Positions 12,325-24,094 of a stretch of 64,000 nucleotides of DNA are shown here, in pieces (the stretch's first letter is position 1; every line of letters begins with the position of its first letter). Both the position numbers and the translations under genes were made by a program. A model generated the notes under the pieces. The model did no database searches, was not told where the DNA came from, and worked only from the letters and a program-made list of their open reading frames with translations. Source of the DNA: Gordionus sp. m RMFG-2023 (Eukaryota > Nematomorpha > Gordioida > Chordodea > Parachordodidae); NCBI RefSeq assembly GCF_954871325.1, contig NC_088776.1, forward strand, positions 29,560,508 to 29,624,507, read 5' to 3'.

Positions 12325-12536
12325 TAGTGTTGTTAATGGCTCAATTTGAGTCGATATGGCTAACTCAATATATTAGCCAGAAAATTATGCAAGCCTGAAA
12401 ATTTTGCTCATGGATGATACAAATGTTTAGACACCATTATTTGTGAAATCTCTAAGCTTGAGCAATATTTTTTGGCTAAAATATTGAGTTAGCTGTTTAT
12501 AAAAATCAGCTCAAATCGAGCCGTTTAACACCACTA
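12325..12536. mobile_element. hAT-type MITE, TAGTGNTGTTAA ends, TSD ATTAAAAT
   Basis: A 212-bp element with long inverted ends. The left reads TAGTGTTGTTAATGGCTC and the right, reverse-complemented, TAGTGGTGTTAAACGGCTC, with CTAACTCAATAT shared deeper in. The target duplication attaaaat is exact at 12317-12324 and 12537-12544. No coding sequence. It is inserted in the CAGTGGCGTAGC element. Confidence 0.92.
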
Positions 12537-13839
12537 ATTAAAATGATCAATAATTCTAGGACTTTTATATTATAAGAAAAACAAATATGATTTTTAAGAT
12601 AAACCCGGCTTAAGGCCGGGTAAAAGGGCTGAAGGCCCATTGGGGGCCTGGGGGGAGGCTTTTATATGTGTGGACGCCCTCTAAGGAAAATTCCTAGCTA
12701 CGCCACTGTATCCGATGTAAATGATATCGATTCAAAACATTTCCTATTTTCTATATCGTTTATATTTTTTTCAAAATCCGCTGTTTTGAATCTTAAGGCA
12801 ACTACAATTTCTCTCATTTTTTTAATGAGATTTTCTATTTTATTAACTTTTTTATTCCATCGACTATCACTAGATTATGTAATCCATTAGACGAACACTT
12901 TTCTTTACACTGGGTCCTGCATACATAATCATTTGAATTTTCTTGGATCCTAAATCAAATTCATTTTTAACTTTTTCTATCTCTTGTAAGAATAGTTTCA
13001 GCGGTTTGAGTGACGTGATGTGTAGCCAATTTATAAAATATAATATTAAAATTATTATCTATTTCGTGAAATGTAAATATAATTTCGCCGTCACATCATC
13101 TAATCCACTTCGGCTAAATGTTGTTCTATCTGAAAAATCTCTAGTATCTGAAATAATGCCATATTTCTGCATAATAAAAAGTTAATAATAAAAACATCAT
13201 GCCTAAAAAAATTCTAAATGTTGGACAGTTAAAAAAAAATTAAGATTGTCCTATAAAATATTATAATGATTTTACAAATAACCTATAGAAAATCTTGCAT
13301 TCCAGAATTGTTTATAGAAGAGCATGGCATTAACTCCTTGCAACACATGAGAACATAATTTCTTATCAGAATCCATTTTTTATCTTTTATAGGGTCAGTT
13401 GTTATTTCTTTTACAATGGGTTTGAAACAGGGGCGGACTGGGAGGATTTCTAAGAAAGGCCCCATAGTTGGAGGCTTCGTCCACAAACCCCCCTTTGCGG
13501 GCATACGGCCCGCTTTTACACGGCCTGCGGCCCGGAATTATAAGATTTTATTTGAAATCTAATATATTATATTAAAACTTAAAATAATTTTTATCTTTTT
13601 AATATTTATGCATATGATCATTTTAAAAGAATTACTCGTCCTTTGAGTTGAATGCATTATTCTTCATTAATTTATGAACTTGTGTGATTATTACTTATAT
13701 TATTTCATTCATTTAATGGCTAGCAATAAGCCTATCCGTAATAAATAAATGATTTAAAATAATTTTCCCATATTTTAATATATTAGGAATAATTTTATAT
13801 CATAATTCTTATTATTTCTTGTAATATATTTATATTTAC

Positions 13840-16800
13840 CAGAGACCTGCAGAGGCACCATTTGCACGGCCCCGCCCGGTTTTAAATTTTTTAGGCCCGG
13901 CCCGGATAATTTTTAAAAAATTTTTACGGCCCGGCCCGGCCCGGATTTAAAAATTTCAGACCCGGCTCGGAATTTTTTAAAATTATATTCGACCTGGTAT
14001 ATACAAAAATTCACCTATAAGGTATTTTACCATATTTTTCAGCGAGTATTATCGCTTATTATTTAAAAAATACATGATTTTGAGAATATTATATTGAATT
14101 TATAAAAATTATAAACTGTTATTTATAAAAATGGATATTTTGAGCATATACTATATTTTATATTGCATTTATAAAAATAAAACTAATATTCATAAAAATG
14201 GTAATAATATTTTGAGCATATACTATATTTTATATTGCATTTAAAAAAAAATAAAACTAATATTTAATTTATAAAAATGGAAAATATTTTGAGAATATAA
14301 TATATTGTATTTAATTTACTATTTAATTTATAAAATAAAAATAAATCGCTATTTAAAAAAATGCATGTTTAATAAATAGTATTTTGAAAATATAATCTTA
14401 TTGCACAATATTAATATAATTTATTTTATAATATAAATTTTTAACAAAAGAAGATAATTGTATTATATAATATTGTAAAAAAAAATAATGAAAAATGTTG
14501 GATTAAAAACTTTCATGACTCAAGGTAAAATATAATAAATGCAATAAATATTTGACAGTTTGTAAAGTAAAAAACCAGCATGATTGACGAAACCCTATAC
14601 TCAAGAAAGATATTAAAAATTCACAAATTATCATGAAAATAGAGAAGCATAACTATCTTTTCAGGTTGAAGATTACTTCTTCTTTCTTCAAGAATTCTCC
14701 CAGTAGTGGAAAAATTCCGCTCACAGCTTGCACTTGAAGCAGGAATTGCCAATACCCGTTTTGCCAATTTTGCTAAAATTGGAAATTCGCTTTGATGAGC
14801 CGCCCACTACTCTAACAAATATCCACCTTAAATGTTTCATCTATTTTTTTATTTATGTAATTATAATATTCATCATCGGGTATTGACATATTACCAGAAT
14901 TACAATCGCCCCATTTGTCATAAAACGATTCAGTTTGTTTAACAACAATCGTAATTTGACTGGTCGATGGTATTTCATATACTTCTCCTGAGCCTCTTGT
15001 AATTTAATATAATCTTTTATATAGTTTTCCGTCATCTTGCGATCTGTCCCTGACAACATACGTAATTGCCTGAATTTGGGACAGAGAAAAAGAGAAATAA
15101 AATGATACTTGTGTAAAACAAATTTTTCATTTTTCAATTAAAAAATGCTTTATATTAAGTAAAATCAATTTTATTTCTCCTTTTTCGCTAACTTCAAGAA
15201 GTTCATAATACCAAATTACCACTTTAAAAAAAGTACAAGAGTCCGACTGTAACTCAACAATAGCTCTGTTAAAATTCTCAAGAATTTTGACTAGATCCTG
15301 AAGGATCGGAAAGTCTATATATAATACTTTTCCGATCCCGCATGTTCTTTAAGAACTTTTATAATTTCTTCATTTTGAGAATAAACAGAATTGAGCATAT
15401 TGTATTTAGTTCCAGCGGACTTCTATATCTTGATAAAGGGCTTTGAAATGCTGGCATTATTACTTTGTTTTAAATGCGCCACTAATATTTTAATATTATC
15501 TATTGTTGATTTTATTAATAAGGCATTACTTTCCAAATATTTGAAGTTAAATGAATTTCTTAAAATTGTATTTAATATATGACAAGAACAATTAAATCGT
15601 TCATTTAACTCCAATGCTTTTATAATATTTTTACCTTGGTTTGTAACAAATATTATATTAATTAAATCGTTAGTGTTAAAATTAAAATTATGAAAATTTT
15701 TTAATAGTTCATCCTTAACTACTTTGCTAGTCTTTGACACTTCTTTAAATTTAGCGGTAAATAGGTTTCTCTTCACTAACTTCCAATCATCTGATAAATA
15801 GTGCATGTTAACTGTTATAAACGAGTTCTTTTTATGGTCATCGCACCATATATCAGTGGAAGCAGCCATAAATCGATTCTTGATTACTGGGGCAATAGTA
15901 TCAACCAAAATGTTTCTTATTTTATTACATTTTTCTTTAAGGTGGCGTGATAGAGTGGTGGGATGTGAAATCAATGAGTTGATATCTATTTAACCATACT
16001 TTGCCCCAACATCGACTAGAGCCTGGCTGAATTCAAGAAAGCCATTCCCAGCTATCATTTCGAAAGGTCTAATATCTTTTGCGCAAAGTGTTAAAGAATG
16101 ATCTATAAATTTTTCTTTTAAATATTTTTTATAGGTTGGTTTTTCAGGTGTAAAATTTTTTTATTAATTTTCATGGATTTACCATCACATTTATGTCTTT
16201 TTAAATGTGATGTACCATGTTTATAATTAAAAGATAATATACTTGAACAATTCTTACATTGTACGTAGCCAATGTTTTTTTTATTTTCATCTATGATGAT
16301 GTTAAATTTAGCCCATATTTCAGATTTTAAATTATTATTTGTATTTCTAAAAGAATAAATATTATTTTTAATTTTATTAATTATATCATTAGTATTTTGC
16401 GCCATGATATTCCTTTATTTGATTGTTTTGGTAAATATTCTAAAAATTTAGATATGAATTATAAAAAAATATATTATTAATACTTGAATATTGGGGCTTA
16501 TTTAAGATATTCCTTTATTTGATTGTTTTGGTAAAATATGTTGTAAAAATTTAGATAAAAAAATATATTAATACTTTGAATAAATTTGCAGGAAATTAAT
16601 AATTAGATCGATCTGTGGGTGTTAGGTGGTGTTAACCATCACCTAATATTATATTAATCATAACTATAATATAATATAATCTTATAACCATTAACTCATA
16701 ATGTAAAAATTTTTATAAAAAATATTAAGGCCCGGCCCGGATATATTTAAAAATTTTTTTTTTAGCCCGGCCCATTTTTTTAGGCCCGGCCCGGCCAGGG

Positions 16801-16856
16801 TATATTTAAAAAATTTAAAATACGGCCAGGGTTAGGGCCGGGCCTTCAGGTCTCTG
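13840..16856. mobile_element. hAT element, GGCCCGG-repeat ends, TSD ATATTTAC
   Basis: Left end CAGAGACCTG at 13840 and right end, reverse-complemented, CAGAGACCTG, ending at 16856. The target duplication atatttac is exact (13832-13839 and 16857-16864). It is 3017 bp. Both subterminal regions (13860-13995 and 16725-16850) carry arrays of CCCGGCCCGG-type words separated by A/T stretches. It holds a nearly full-length but broken BED-hAT transposase on the minus strand. It is nested in the 13428-18471 element. Related ends are seen at 27870-27948 and 47462-47567. Confidence 0.93.
14621..16405 (-). pseudogene. BED-finger hAT transposase, broken
   Basis: ATG at 16405. N-terminal BED finger: EIWAKFNII, CKNCSSIL, HLKRHKC. 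Then, in another frame, FIDHSLTLCAKDIRPFEMIA near 16080, and from 15974 SHPTTLSRHLKEKC, FMAASTDIWCDDHKKNSFIT (first catalytic Asp region), FVTNQGKNIIKAL (the expected second Asp reads Asn) and FNCSCHILN. The C-terminal dimerisation domain at about 14785-14621 is clean: VLAIPASSASCERNFSTTGR, then ILEERRSNLQPEKI, and a stop at 14621-14623. There are several frame changes and stops between 15400 and 14790. It is the gene of the 3-kb element, and its order of parts is complete. Confidence 0.8.
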
Positions 16857-16924
16857 ATATTTACTAAATCTTAATTGTTTTATATATATTTTTATTTATT
16901 TATATGTAAGGATGAGAAAAAAAA

Positions 16925-17420
16925 TCAGTTAACAAAATATTTATAGAACAAAAAAATAAAATATTGATAAGAATTAAATAAAAGCTCTGGAATATTTTTA
17001 TAATAAATGAAATCTAATAATATAAAAATGTAATATTTAAAAAAAAAAGAAGTTGCGCAGGGTTCAAAATTGATAGCATTTGACTTTTCAACAACAGAAT
17101 ATATATGTTTAAAAATTGGTGCACCCTTTTGAAAATGAATTTTCATAACCAGCAAAAGTTATACAAATTAAGCAGTAAATAGCTTTAATTTCATGATTAA
17201 TTATAGACTAAAAGCCAATTTCTTGGTACTATATCTTCTATAACTACTCTATAATACAAATGCGATGTATTTAGTCTCAGGTCCACAGGTTGGATCGTGT
17301 GTTGTAAAAAGGCAAGTTTTTGTGGAATTGTTGCGTTTGAATTTAAATGAAATAAATTTGAATTAATAGGTGAGATCTTTTTCTTTAAATTTGCTGCTTC
17401 TGTGCATAAAAAGCCAGATA
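16925..17420 (-). pseudogene. TTF-finger fragment of hAT (ZMYM1-like) transposase
   Basis: The minus-strand frame from 17155 begins MLVMKIHFQKGAPIFKHIYS, comparable to the CENTFTTGSTHFRHMHS segment of the 19.2-kb transposase. Upstream to about 17420 the DNA aligns with 48280-48600 in the third family copy. Nothing of the catalytic core follows. It is a dead remnant of the element's own gene, about 0.5 kb. Confidence 0.6.
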
Positions 17421-18839
17421 TTCGATTAGAATTTATGGATGTAGGTATTTGTAATGTAGATATAGATGAAGGTATTTGTAATGTAGATAAAGATACTTTA
17501 AAGTTAGGGATAGAATAGGAATGCTATTATCTTTTGAAGGAAATGATATTGGAATATTTGGTGAAATTGTCTTATCATGTAAAGGTAAAGAAGAAGAAGC
17601 TAGAGTCTCTGAGCATGTTAAATTTGCTATTTTTGTGGTTTGAGCATGGGAAAAATTGAACCAAAATTAATGTGTGAAGATACTTGTAATAAACATAAAG
17701 ATGGGTAATTTTTTTTAGATGTGATTTATGTGGACTTTTTATGGTAGGACTAAAATGTTAAGCAACTTTGTATTATCACCTTTTTTGGAGCAAATTTTAA
17801 ACATATGAACATGTTTTTGATAAGTTTGTATTTGCCATAATGAAAAAAGACAACTATTGCTGTATTAGATTTTAACCAGCAATCTTAAATTCTTTACAAG
17901 ATTTCTCATGAAGTTTCTCTGCTCCACTTTTGTATTTTCTTTTTTTTACTATATATTTTTATGCATGTTAATATAAAAAATTATAGATTTTAATATAAAA
18001 TAGAATTTATATTTAATAAAATAGCTATCAAGATTATCTATATATTTTTTCTTTATAAATGATCTATGTGTATGTCAGATAAAATGTTGATGTTATGTTT
18101 GAATGATAAGATCATTAATAATCAATATATTTTAAGTAAAGATTCCATTCTAGAGAAAAATCCTTAAAAATTTACATTGGATTATGTTTGTGAAACAAAT
18201 ATGGCTCATTTTAGCTGGAAGGGGGATTATTAACTCAAGATAAATAAATAAAATGATATGAATAAGAAAAAATCATAAATTATTTTTATGGGGTTTGGTA
18301 TTACTTGTGTTGTTTATTATTTTCATTTTGGTTCATTTTTGTGTTTTCTATATAAAAACATGAATTTTAAATAAAATAACCCAAATTTGTAATTTACTAA
18401 GGAGAGGCAATTTGTAAAATATTGTGGCCCCGTGGGAGATTTTCCCACTAGGCCTGGCCAGTCCGCCACTGGTTTGAAAAATAGTTTTAAATTTTGTTTA
18501 GTTTTTTCTTTTACATGATGTTTGTCAAGTAAATGTTTTATTATGTTTGATGTGCTGATATTTTTTGAAATAGATTTGATTGGATAACTAATTAAAAAAT
18601 TCACAAATATTTTAAAAATAATCAAAAACTCTGAAAATTAATAATTATTTTCATCCTCACGATCTTTATCAAGTGCTGTTTGCAAGCATATTTTACAAAA
18701 GACTTTTCAGCAGCAACACTGGTTCTCTTATTATTTGTGCCCGTTTTTAATATTAAGGATCCAAAATGTTTCCATGCAAAAGAAGGTTTTGCTTGCAAGG
18801 GTATACTGTATTTTGTTACAGGGTATTGCAATGCTGAAT

Positions 18840-19200
18840 CAATTATAATTAATTTAGTCCTTATGTTTATATATGCTATAATGGCAATATAATAATAATC
18901 ATTAATTAAAATTTCCTTTTATGATAAAAAATTAATTTTATATGATGAGTGGTAGATTGCATTAAGAAAATATTATATTACTCTTATATAATTATTGAAA
19001 AAAAAAATAAATATGCCCTTTACTCTCAACCCTTCCCTCACAAAAATATAACTTAACAATCCAAAATAATCCTTTCTAATAATATTAAATAAATATAATA
19101 AACATTACTACAAGTCATCTTTATTCATGTACATATAACCTATAAACATATTAAATCTTCCCCAATCAATCCCGTCTTCATCCAATATCTTCACTCCAAA
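18840..19200. other. AT-rich DNA between hAT layers
   Basis: Lies 5' of the BED-hAT relic and may include its lost terminus. No end repeat was recognised. Confidence 0.4.
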
Positions 19201-22200
19201 CAGGGGCGGACTGGCGACGCTACGGCCTCGTGGGCATTTTTTTTATAGAGGCCTCATTTTTATGGAGGTTTCGCCCCCATACCCCTAATTTTGTTTTGCC
19301 CGGCCTTCGGCCGGGTTCCCTTAAATGGCTTCTGAATTATATGATTTTTATAACTTCTTATTTTTGAAAATAGGTACAAACGATGTACATTTAAAAAAAA
19401 AAGAATAATGACATGATACTCATATATATTTTATTTCATAAAATTGCACATCTAAAATCATATTTATTGCACGTATATTTTATATTAGATATACAACAAT
19501 AATGCACTATAAAATTAAATCATACATCACATGTTAATTATAAAATAATACATAATACTCAATATATAAAATCAATTAATTTCACATAAAAAATTATGGC
19601 AATTATACAATATTGCACGAAAATAAAATTGCTACCGCCGATCATATTGTAAATAGATATAAATAAGATTTAAATAAAAGAATGAATATAAATTTTTAAG
19701 TTAATAAATCTCTCATTAACTTTGAACCTTTGCACAAATAAACAGGAATATCTTTTAGTTCAATCTGCGCTAAAAGTTCCCGTTCAACTGACATCATTAA
19801 AAATGCTTCTAATTTTTCTTGTCCTATATTTGGTCTCAGCCTATTTTTTATAATTTTTAATTTACTAAATGTTCTCTCACTATTGACTTGCGTAAATGAT
19901 AAAGTTAAAATGTATTCATATGCTAAAAATAAATTAGTGTAAGCACTTGTATGCATATTGTATCTTTTAATAATTTCGTACACACATATTAAACACTTGT
20001 TACATCTATTATCACATTTTGAGTTATTATCATTTTGTAATATTTCATCTTCTTCATATGAATCCTCACTTGTACATACGATATCATTGTCCGTTTCATT
20101 TAATTCTTCCACTAAATCTTTGAATACACTGGCAAATGAACACAATTCGTTACGTAATTTAACACTCGATATATTTGCCAATTGTGCCAGTTTTTCTAAG
20201 GCCTTTTCAGAAATACCTTTACTATTTATACCCTCAAAATGCCTTGGATGCAAATATTGCACATTCAAAATAAGCTCTTTATTCGCAGAAAACCTTTCCG
20301 ACAAGCTGTTTATAATTTGATCAATTATAGGACGAAATACTTCGACCCTATGAAGGTCAATCGATTCTTGACTATATATTCTCTTCACTCGTCCTATTCG
20401 ATTTTTTGGCAGAGCAGTTTGTACCCAGATACTCTCTGGGAGCTTTAAATATGAAAGTGTTCCATTTAAATTAGAAGCCATTTTTGTTGTTTTATTTTCA
20501 ATTGAAGTAATAGTTATAGATGGCACAGAAGACTTGGCATCTTCTATCATTTTCCACGCTGATAAAATATCTAAATTCTTAGTTTGAAGATATAATGACA
20601 ATGGCCCCATTATTTCAAAAATTTCTAAATATATTATAGAAGTACTTAGAGTCTTAAATTTACATAAATTATCAATCAAAGACTGTGCTTCTGGTGAGGG
20701 TTTTGCCTCAAATGATTTATTAACAATTATAAATTGTAAGGCACTTATCGTTATTGGAAGTAGGCTCTCTTTGCCATATATCCATCTAAGGGCTTTTTCA
20801 TGTGGCCACCACCTTGTCTCTCCTATTTTTTGCAGTCTTCTCAACTTATTTTGGCCAGATGAGTTATTCTGTTTCACCCAAGCATCCATCCTTTTATATA
20901 ATTCACCAAAGAAAGTTGCTAGTCTGTTCAACAATCCAAATAAATTTTTGCCTTACAACATTATGGCATGAATCACATATACATAGATTTAATATGTGAT
21001 TATAACACCAAATATACAAACTACTTGGAGCCTCTTGTCTAATAAGAGCTAGCAGCCCAACTAATTCACCCCGCATATTTGCCGCACCATCAAATGATTC
21101 TCCAATTATATTTCTCATTTGAATTTCATGTTTTAAAAAGCATTCACTCAAGATATCAAAAGAATCCTTTTCCAGAAGAGTTTGTAACTTTTGTAAGTGC
21201 AAAAAGCCTTTCTGTTATTTTGCCATTATATATGTATCGTAGGCAAATAGTTGCTTGATCATAAACACTAATGTCTTGAGTACTATCCATTTGCAAACTA
21301 AAACGTTTGTTACCAATCTCCTTTTTTATTAAATTCCTGATCTGATCAAGAACAAAATCTATAACTTTGTTAACAGTTGTTTTCGACAACAAGGTTATGA
21401 GAGAACCTCTTCCCTTTGATTTTGACTTTTCAGAGAGTTTAAGCTTTTCTTTTCTACGTTTGCTCTTTAAAATAGCCTTCTCTAAATGATCTCTTAATAT
21501 TTGATCATTTTTTGATATAATACGAATCATTTCCAGGAAATTACCATGATTCAAATTTTCATTTTCAAAGTGGCTAAGTGTTTCAGTAACATTTGATCCT
21601 CTATAGGGTAAGTTTTGTTTGCCTAAAAACTTTATTATTTCAAATATTTGTTTTATTATGTGGACATTGCTATAAATTTGTCGATTTTTTTCATTTAATA
21701 TTTTAATACTAATTGAATTATCAAATGACTTATTTTTTGATGATCTGAGGTAGGCCTCGACAGCACTAATATGTACTTTTGTTTCATGTATTTTAATTAC
21801 TGAATGCATATGACGAAAATGTGTTGAGCCTGTTGTAAAAGTGTTTTCACATACTGCAAATGCCAGGCAGATTGAGCAGTACACAGCTTTGGCTTTATTG
21901 CACATTAGTTCTTTTGTAATCCATTTTCTAGGTATTTTTTCATTCATTACCATTCGATAATATAATTTATCATATTTACTATTTATTGGTTGTATAGGAT
22001 GTTGCATTAAGAATGCAAGTTTTTGTGGTATAGTAGCTGTTAATTTATAGCTTAAAATTTTCATGTTTATGCATATCCAATTCTGATAATCCACTTTGTG
22101 AAATATCTACAGGCAGTATTGATGTAGTTGCTTCTGACAAGTGTGAGGATAATAAAGATGGAATTGCTGTAATTGTAGATAATGTATTTTCAGGGTGTGT

Positions 22201-23379
22201 GAATGATTTATCTGCTGTAATGGTTGGTAATATAGTTATAGGTGGGTGTGGCAATGATTGAACTGATGCAATAATAAAAGAAGATGTTGCAGATAATGTA
22301 GTTGTTTCAGGTAGATGTGAATGGGAGGTAGTTGCTGATATTCCTAAAATAATAGATTTTTTAATATGAAGTACTAGTATTATAAATACTTGGTACTGAT
22401 TTATCAAAGAAAGATAATTTAAGTTGTTTTGGATCAGCACCAGCTGCTTTGAGACAAGCAACATATTTTTCTCTTAATTTTTCAGCTCCACCCTTAAATT
22501 TCCTTTTGGCATTTCTATGCATGATAATATAAAAAATTTATTATTATTAATTTATAACTTAAGGCTAAAAAAAATATTACAAGATGTGAACTGGAAATTC
22601 AAATAATTTTATAAAAATCTGATGAACCAACCAGTAATAATAAAAAAACATTAATTACTATCTATGGGTTATGAAATATAAATAAGTGTTTACTTTTGAC
22701 TTTTGACATACATTTCAAAAAATAGTTATATAAATATTAAATTAGATTTGTTTGCAAATGATTAGTAAATTGTTGCAATCCAAATATTAGGTGAGATTTT
22801 AACAATCTGTGTTCGTTGAGTTAAGCTTAGTTAGTAATAATATAATAAAATAACAATAAATTAATATTAAAAGAAACTTTAGAAAATCAAATTGATTAAA
22901 AATTTATTTATTAAAATTATTATTATACCTGGGTTTTATATGATTTCTTTTCTTGAATTAAGAACAATACAATAACAAAAGCTTGCTATATTATTTCTAC
23001 AATAAATTAATGTATAAAAATATAATATAATAAATTAATTAAAACTTAATTTATACTCTACTCGTAGTCAGGCTCAAAAGGAAGCGATTCACTTCATTCG
23101 GAAAAAAACAAGGAAAAGCACGTGATAATGAGGTATAGCGTCAAGCGACGTTATTAATATTTTATGCATTCAAATATAGTAAATTACATGATAATTCTCA
23201 AGGAATGCGATATTAAAAATAAATAAATGATAAGAGAAAATATTATGGACATAATAATATTTTTTTTTTCTAATCGGCCTGTTTTTTTTATATTTTCCTC
23301 CGATCGGCCTCAAAATCGACATTTTCTCGCGGCCTCGTGGGCAAAATGCCCACCGGGTCTTATGGCCAGTCCGCCCCTG
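19201..23379. mobile_element. Full-ended hAT element, CAGGGGCGGACTGGC family, TSD ACTCCAAA
   Basis: Left end CAGGGGCGGACTGGC at 19201. The right end, reverse-complemented, has the same 15 bases and ends at 23379; a looser shared part (GTGGGCATTTT) follows. The duplication actccaaa is exact at 19193-19200 and 23380-23387. The element is 4179 bp with a single minus-strand transposase gene covering 19696-22522 and about 0.5 kb of GC-rich subterminal sequence at the left side. It is the best-preserved of three family copies in the window. The others are 13428-18471 and 47568-53390. Confidence 0.95.
19696..22522 (-). pseudogene. hAT transposase, ZMYM1-like (TTF finger, DUF4371-like, dimerisation), frameshifted
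   Basis: ATG at 22522-22520 opens MHRNAKRKFKGGAEKLREKY, the usual start of this group. A Ser/Thr/Pro-rich spacer is in another frame (22464-22045). From 22094: IPRKWITKEL, then a TTF-type finger (VYCSICLAF, GSTHFRHMH), then the DUF4371-like segment (LPYRGSNVTETLSHFENENL, HGNFLEMIRI). Catalytic core: FSLQMDSTQDIS (first Asp), ESFDGAANMRGEL (second Asp) in the 21202-20903 frame, WCYNHILNLC, then from 20934 GETRWWPHEKAL and, near the end, SERTFSKLKIIKNRL (Glu and dimerisation). The frame changes near 22390, 22080, 21170 and 20915, so it is inactive as read, but all domains are present. Stop at 19696. Over 2.8 kb it is the most complete gene in the window. Confidence 0.88.
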
Positions 23380-23387
23380 ACTCCAAA

Positions 23388-24090
23388 TAGCAAACAAAAA
23401 AACTTTCTTAAAAACAACCCATGTGATGATTTGTTTTCCTCCATCCACAAGGAAAAACTAATTCCCCTGTCAGAAAATAACTGACATTTGATGTAATTAT
23501 ATTAAATTTTGTTCAAAATTGCTATTTGTTGGTGTTCAGTTACAAATATATATAATTTCTTCAAAATATGTAAAAATATTTGCAGGTGTGCCATTAGTTG
23601 ACCTCCTGTATTTTTGCCTTAAGCGCCCAAAAAATCATTTCACATTTTTTTTAGCCATTATCATAATATTACTAATAACCTAAATTAAATACCTCAAACA
23701 GATAGCACCGAATATTAGTTAAGCTCAAAAGGATTTCCGGGGAATAAAATAATTTCAATAAGGTTTAAAAAAAACAACTATTAAATCTAGCGGAGTAGCT
23801 ATTAATATTTCTATTAAATCTAAAGAATTACTTTAATTTGGTTACTAACTTTCAGAAGTAGATAAAAATCCAGTTATTAGTAAATTTTAAAAAGAGCTAG
23901 GAGCATTTAAGGAAAATATGGCAAAAATAAATAGTAAGATTTCCTGTTAAAAACACATCATCATGTTACCCAAAACTAGTTGAAGTCTTTAAAAGCGTCC
24001 GATCTTCCAAGGTTTGACTGTGGGCCATATCAATGACAATTTCCTATTAAACACTTGCTTGCGGATTTTGAAATCACAGTTAGTCGGGGT
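23388..24090. other. Intergenic DNA, nothing recognised
   Basis: Continues the sequence that the 19.2-kb hAT interrupted. No ORF or repeat that I can name. Confidence 0.5.
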
Positions 24091-24094
24091 CTGA

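Larger units (their letters stand above)
11231..12708. mobile_element. hAT element, CAGTGGCGTAGC family, TSD TATCYGAT
   Basis: Left end CAGTGGCGTAGCTAAGG at 11231. Right end, reverse-complemented, CAGTGGCGTAGCTAGG, ending at 12708. Flanking 8-mers are tatctgat (11223-11230) and tatccgat (12709-12716), matching at 7 of 8. The element is 1478 bp and keeps only the end of its transposase, so it is an internally deleted derivative. It interrupts the BED-hAT relic and is itself interrupted at 12325-12536. A run of about 14 C lies at 11271-11283. Confidence 0.9.
13428..18471. mobile_element. hAT element, CAGGGGCGGACTGG family, TSD GTTTGAAA
   Basis: Left end CAGGGGCGGACTGG at 13428. Right end, reverse-complemented, CAGTGGCGGACTGG, ending at 18471. 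The 8-bp duplication gtttgaaa is exact at 13420-13427 and 18472-18479. It spans 5044 bp including a nested hAT at 13840-16856. The rest matches the 5' half of the 19.2-kb element family. The transposase core is deleted and only the TTF-finger region and sequence upstream of it remain. Confidence 0.92.
11155..18831 (-). pseudogene. BED-finger hAT transposase relic split by two later hAT insertions
   Basis: Minus-strand pieces fit in order once the two insertions are recognised. 18831-18640: BED finger start (SFAWKHFGSLIL, then in a shifted frame CKICLQTAL). 18625-18472: NIIKHLLDKHH, the His pair of the finger, then KQNLKLFFKP. 13427-13190: ITTDPIKDKKWILIRNYVL and CCKELMPCSSINNSGMQDFL. 13185-12709: IISDTRDFSDRTTFSRSGLD, FHEIDNNFNIIFYKLATHH, EIEKVKNEFDLGSKKIQMIM, KKVNKIENLIKKMREIVVAL. 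11230-11155: SDILDLDDNDPFYEDRLGF. The Asp-Asn-Gly expected after KKIQMIM reads YAGP, so a catalytic Asp appears lost. At least three frame changes are present. It is the oldest layer of this stack. Its own termini and C-terminal dimerisation domain were not found. Confidence 0.7.

Noticed and set aside
12666-13185. Plus-strand ORFs at 12666-12890 and 12943-13185
   Set aside because: They are shadows of the minus-strand BED-hAT transposase relic; the first also crosses an element end.
15391-15993. Plus-strand ORFs opposite the 13.8-kb element gene
   Set aside because: They are shadows of the minus-strand BED-hAT transposase.
20239-20999. Plus-strand ORFs inside the 19.2-kb hAT
   Set aside because: They are antisense to the transposase, whose motifs (GETRWW, SERTFSKL) are on the minus strand.
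23170-23484. ORFs on both strands at the right end of the 19.2-kb hAT
   Set aside because: They cross the terminal repeat and target duplication at 23379-23387 and have no domain.
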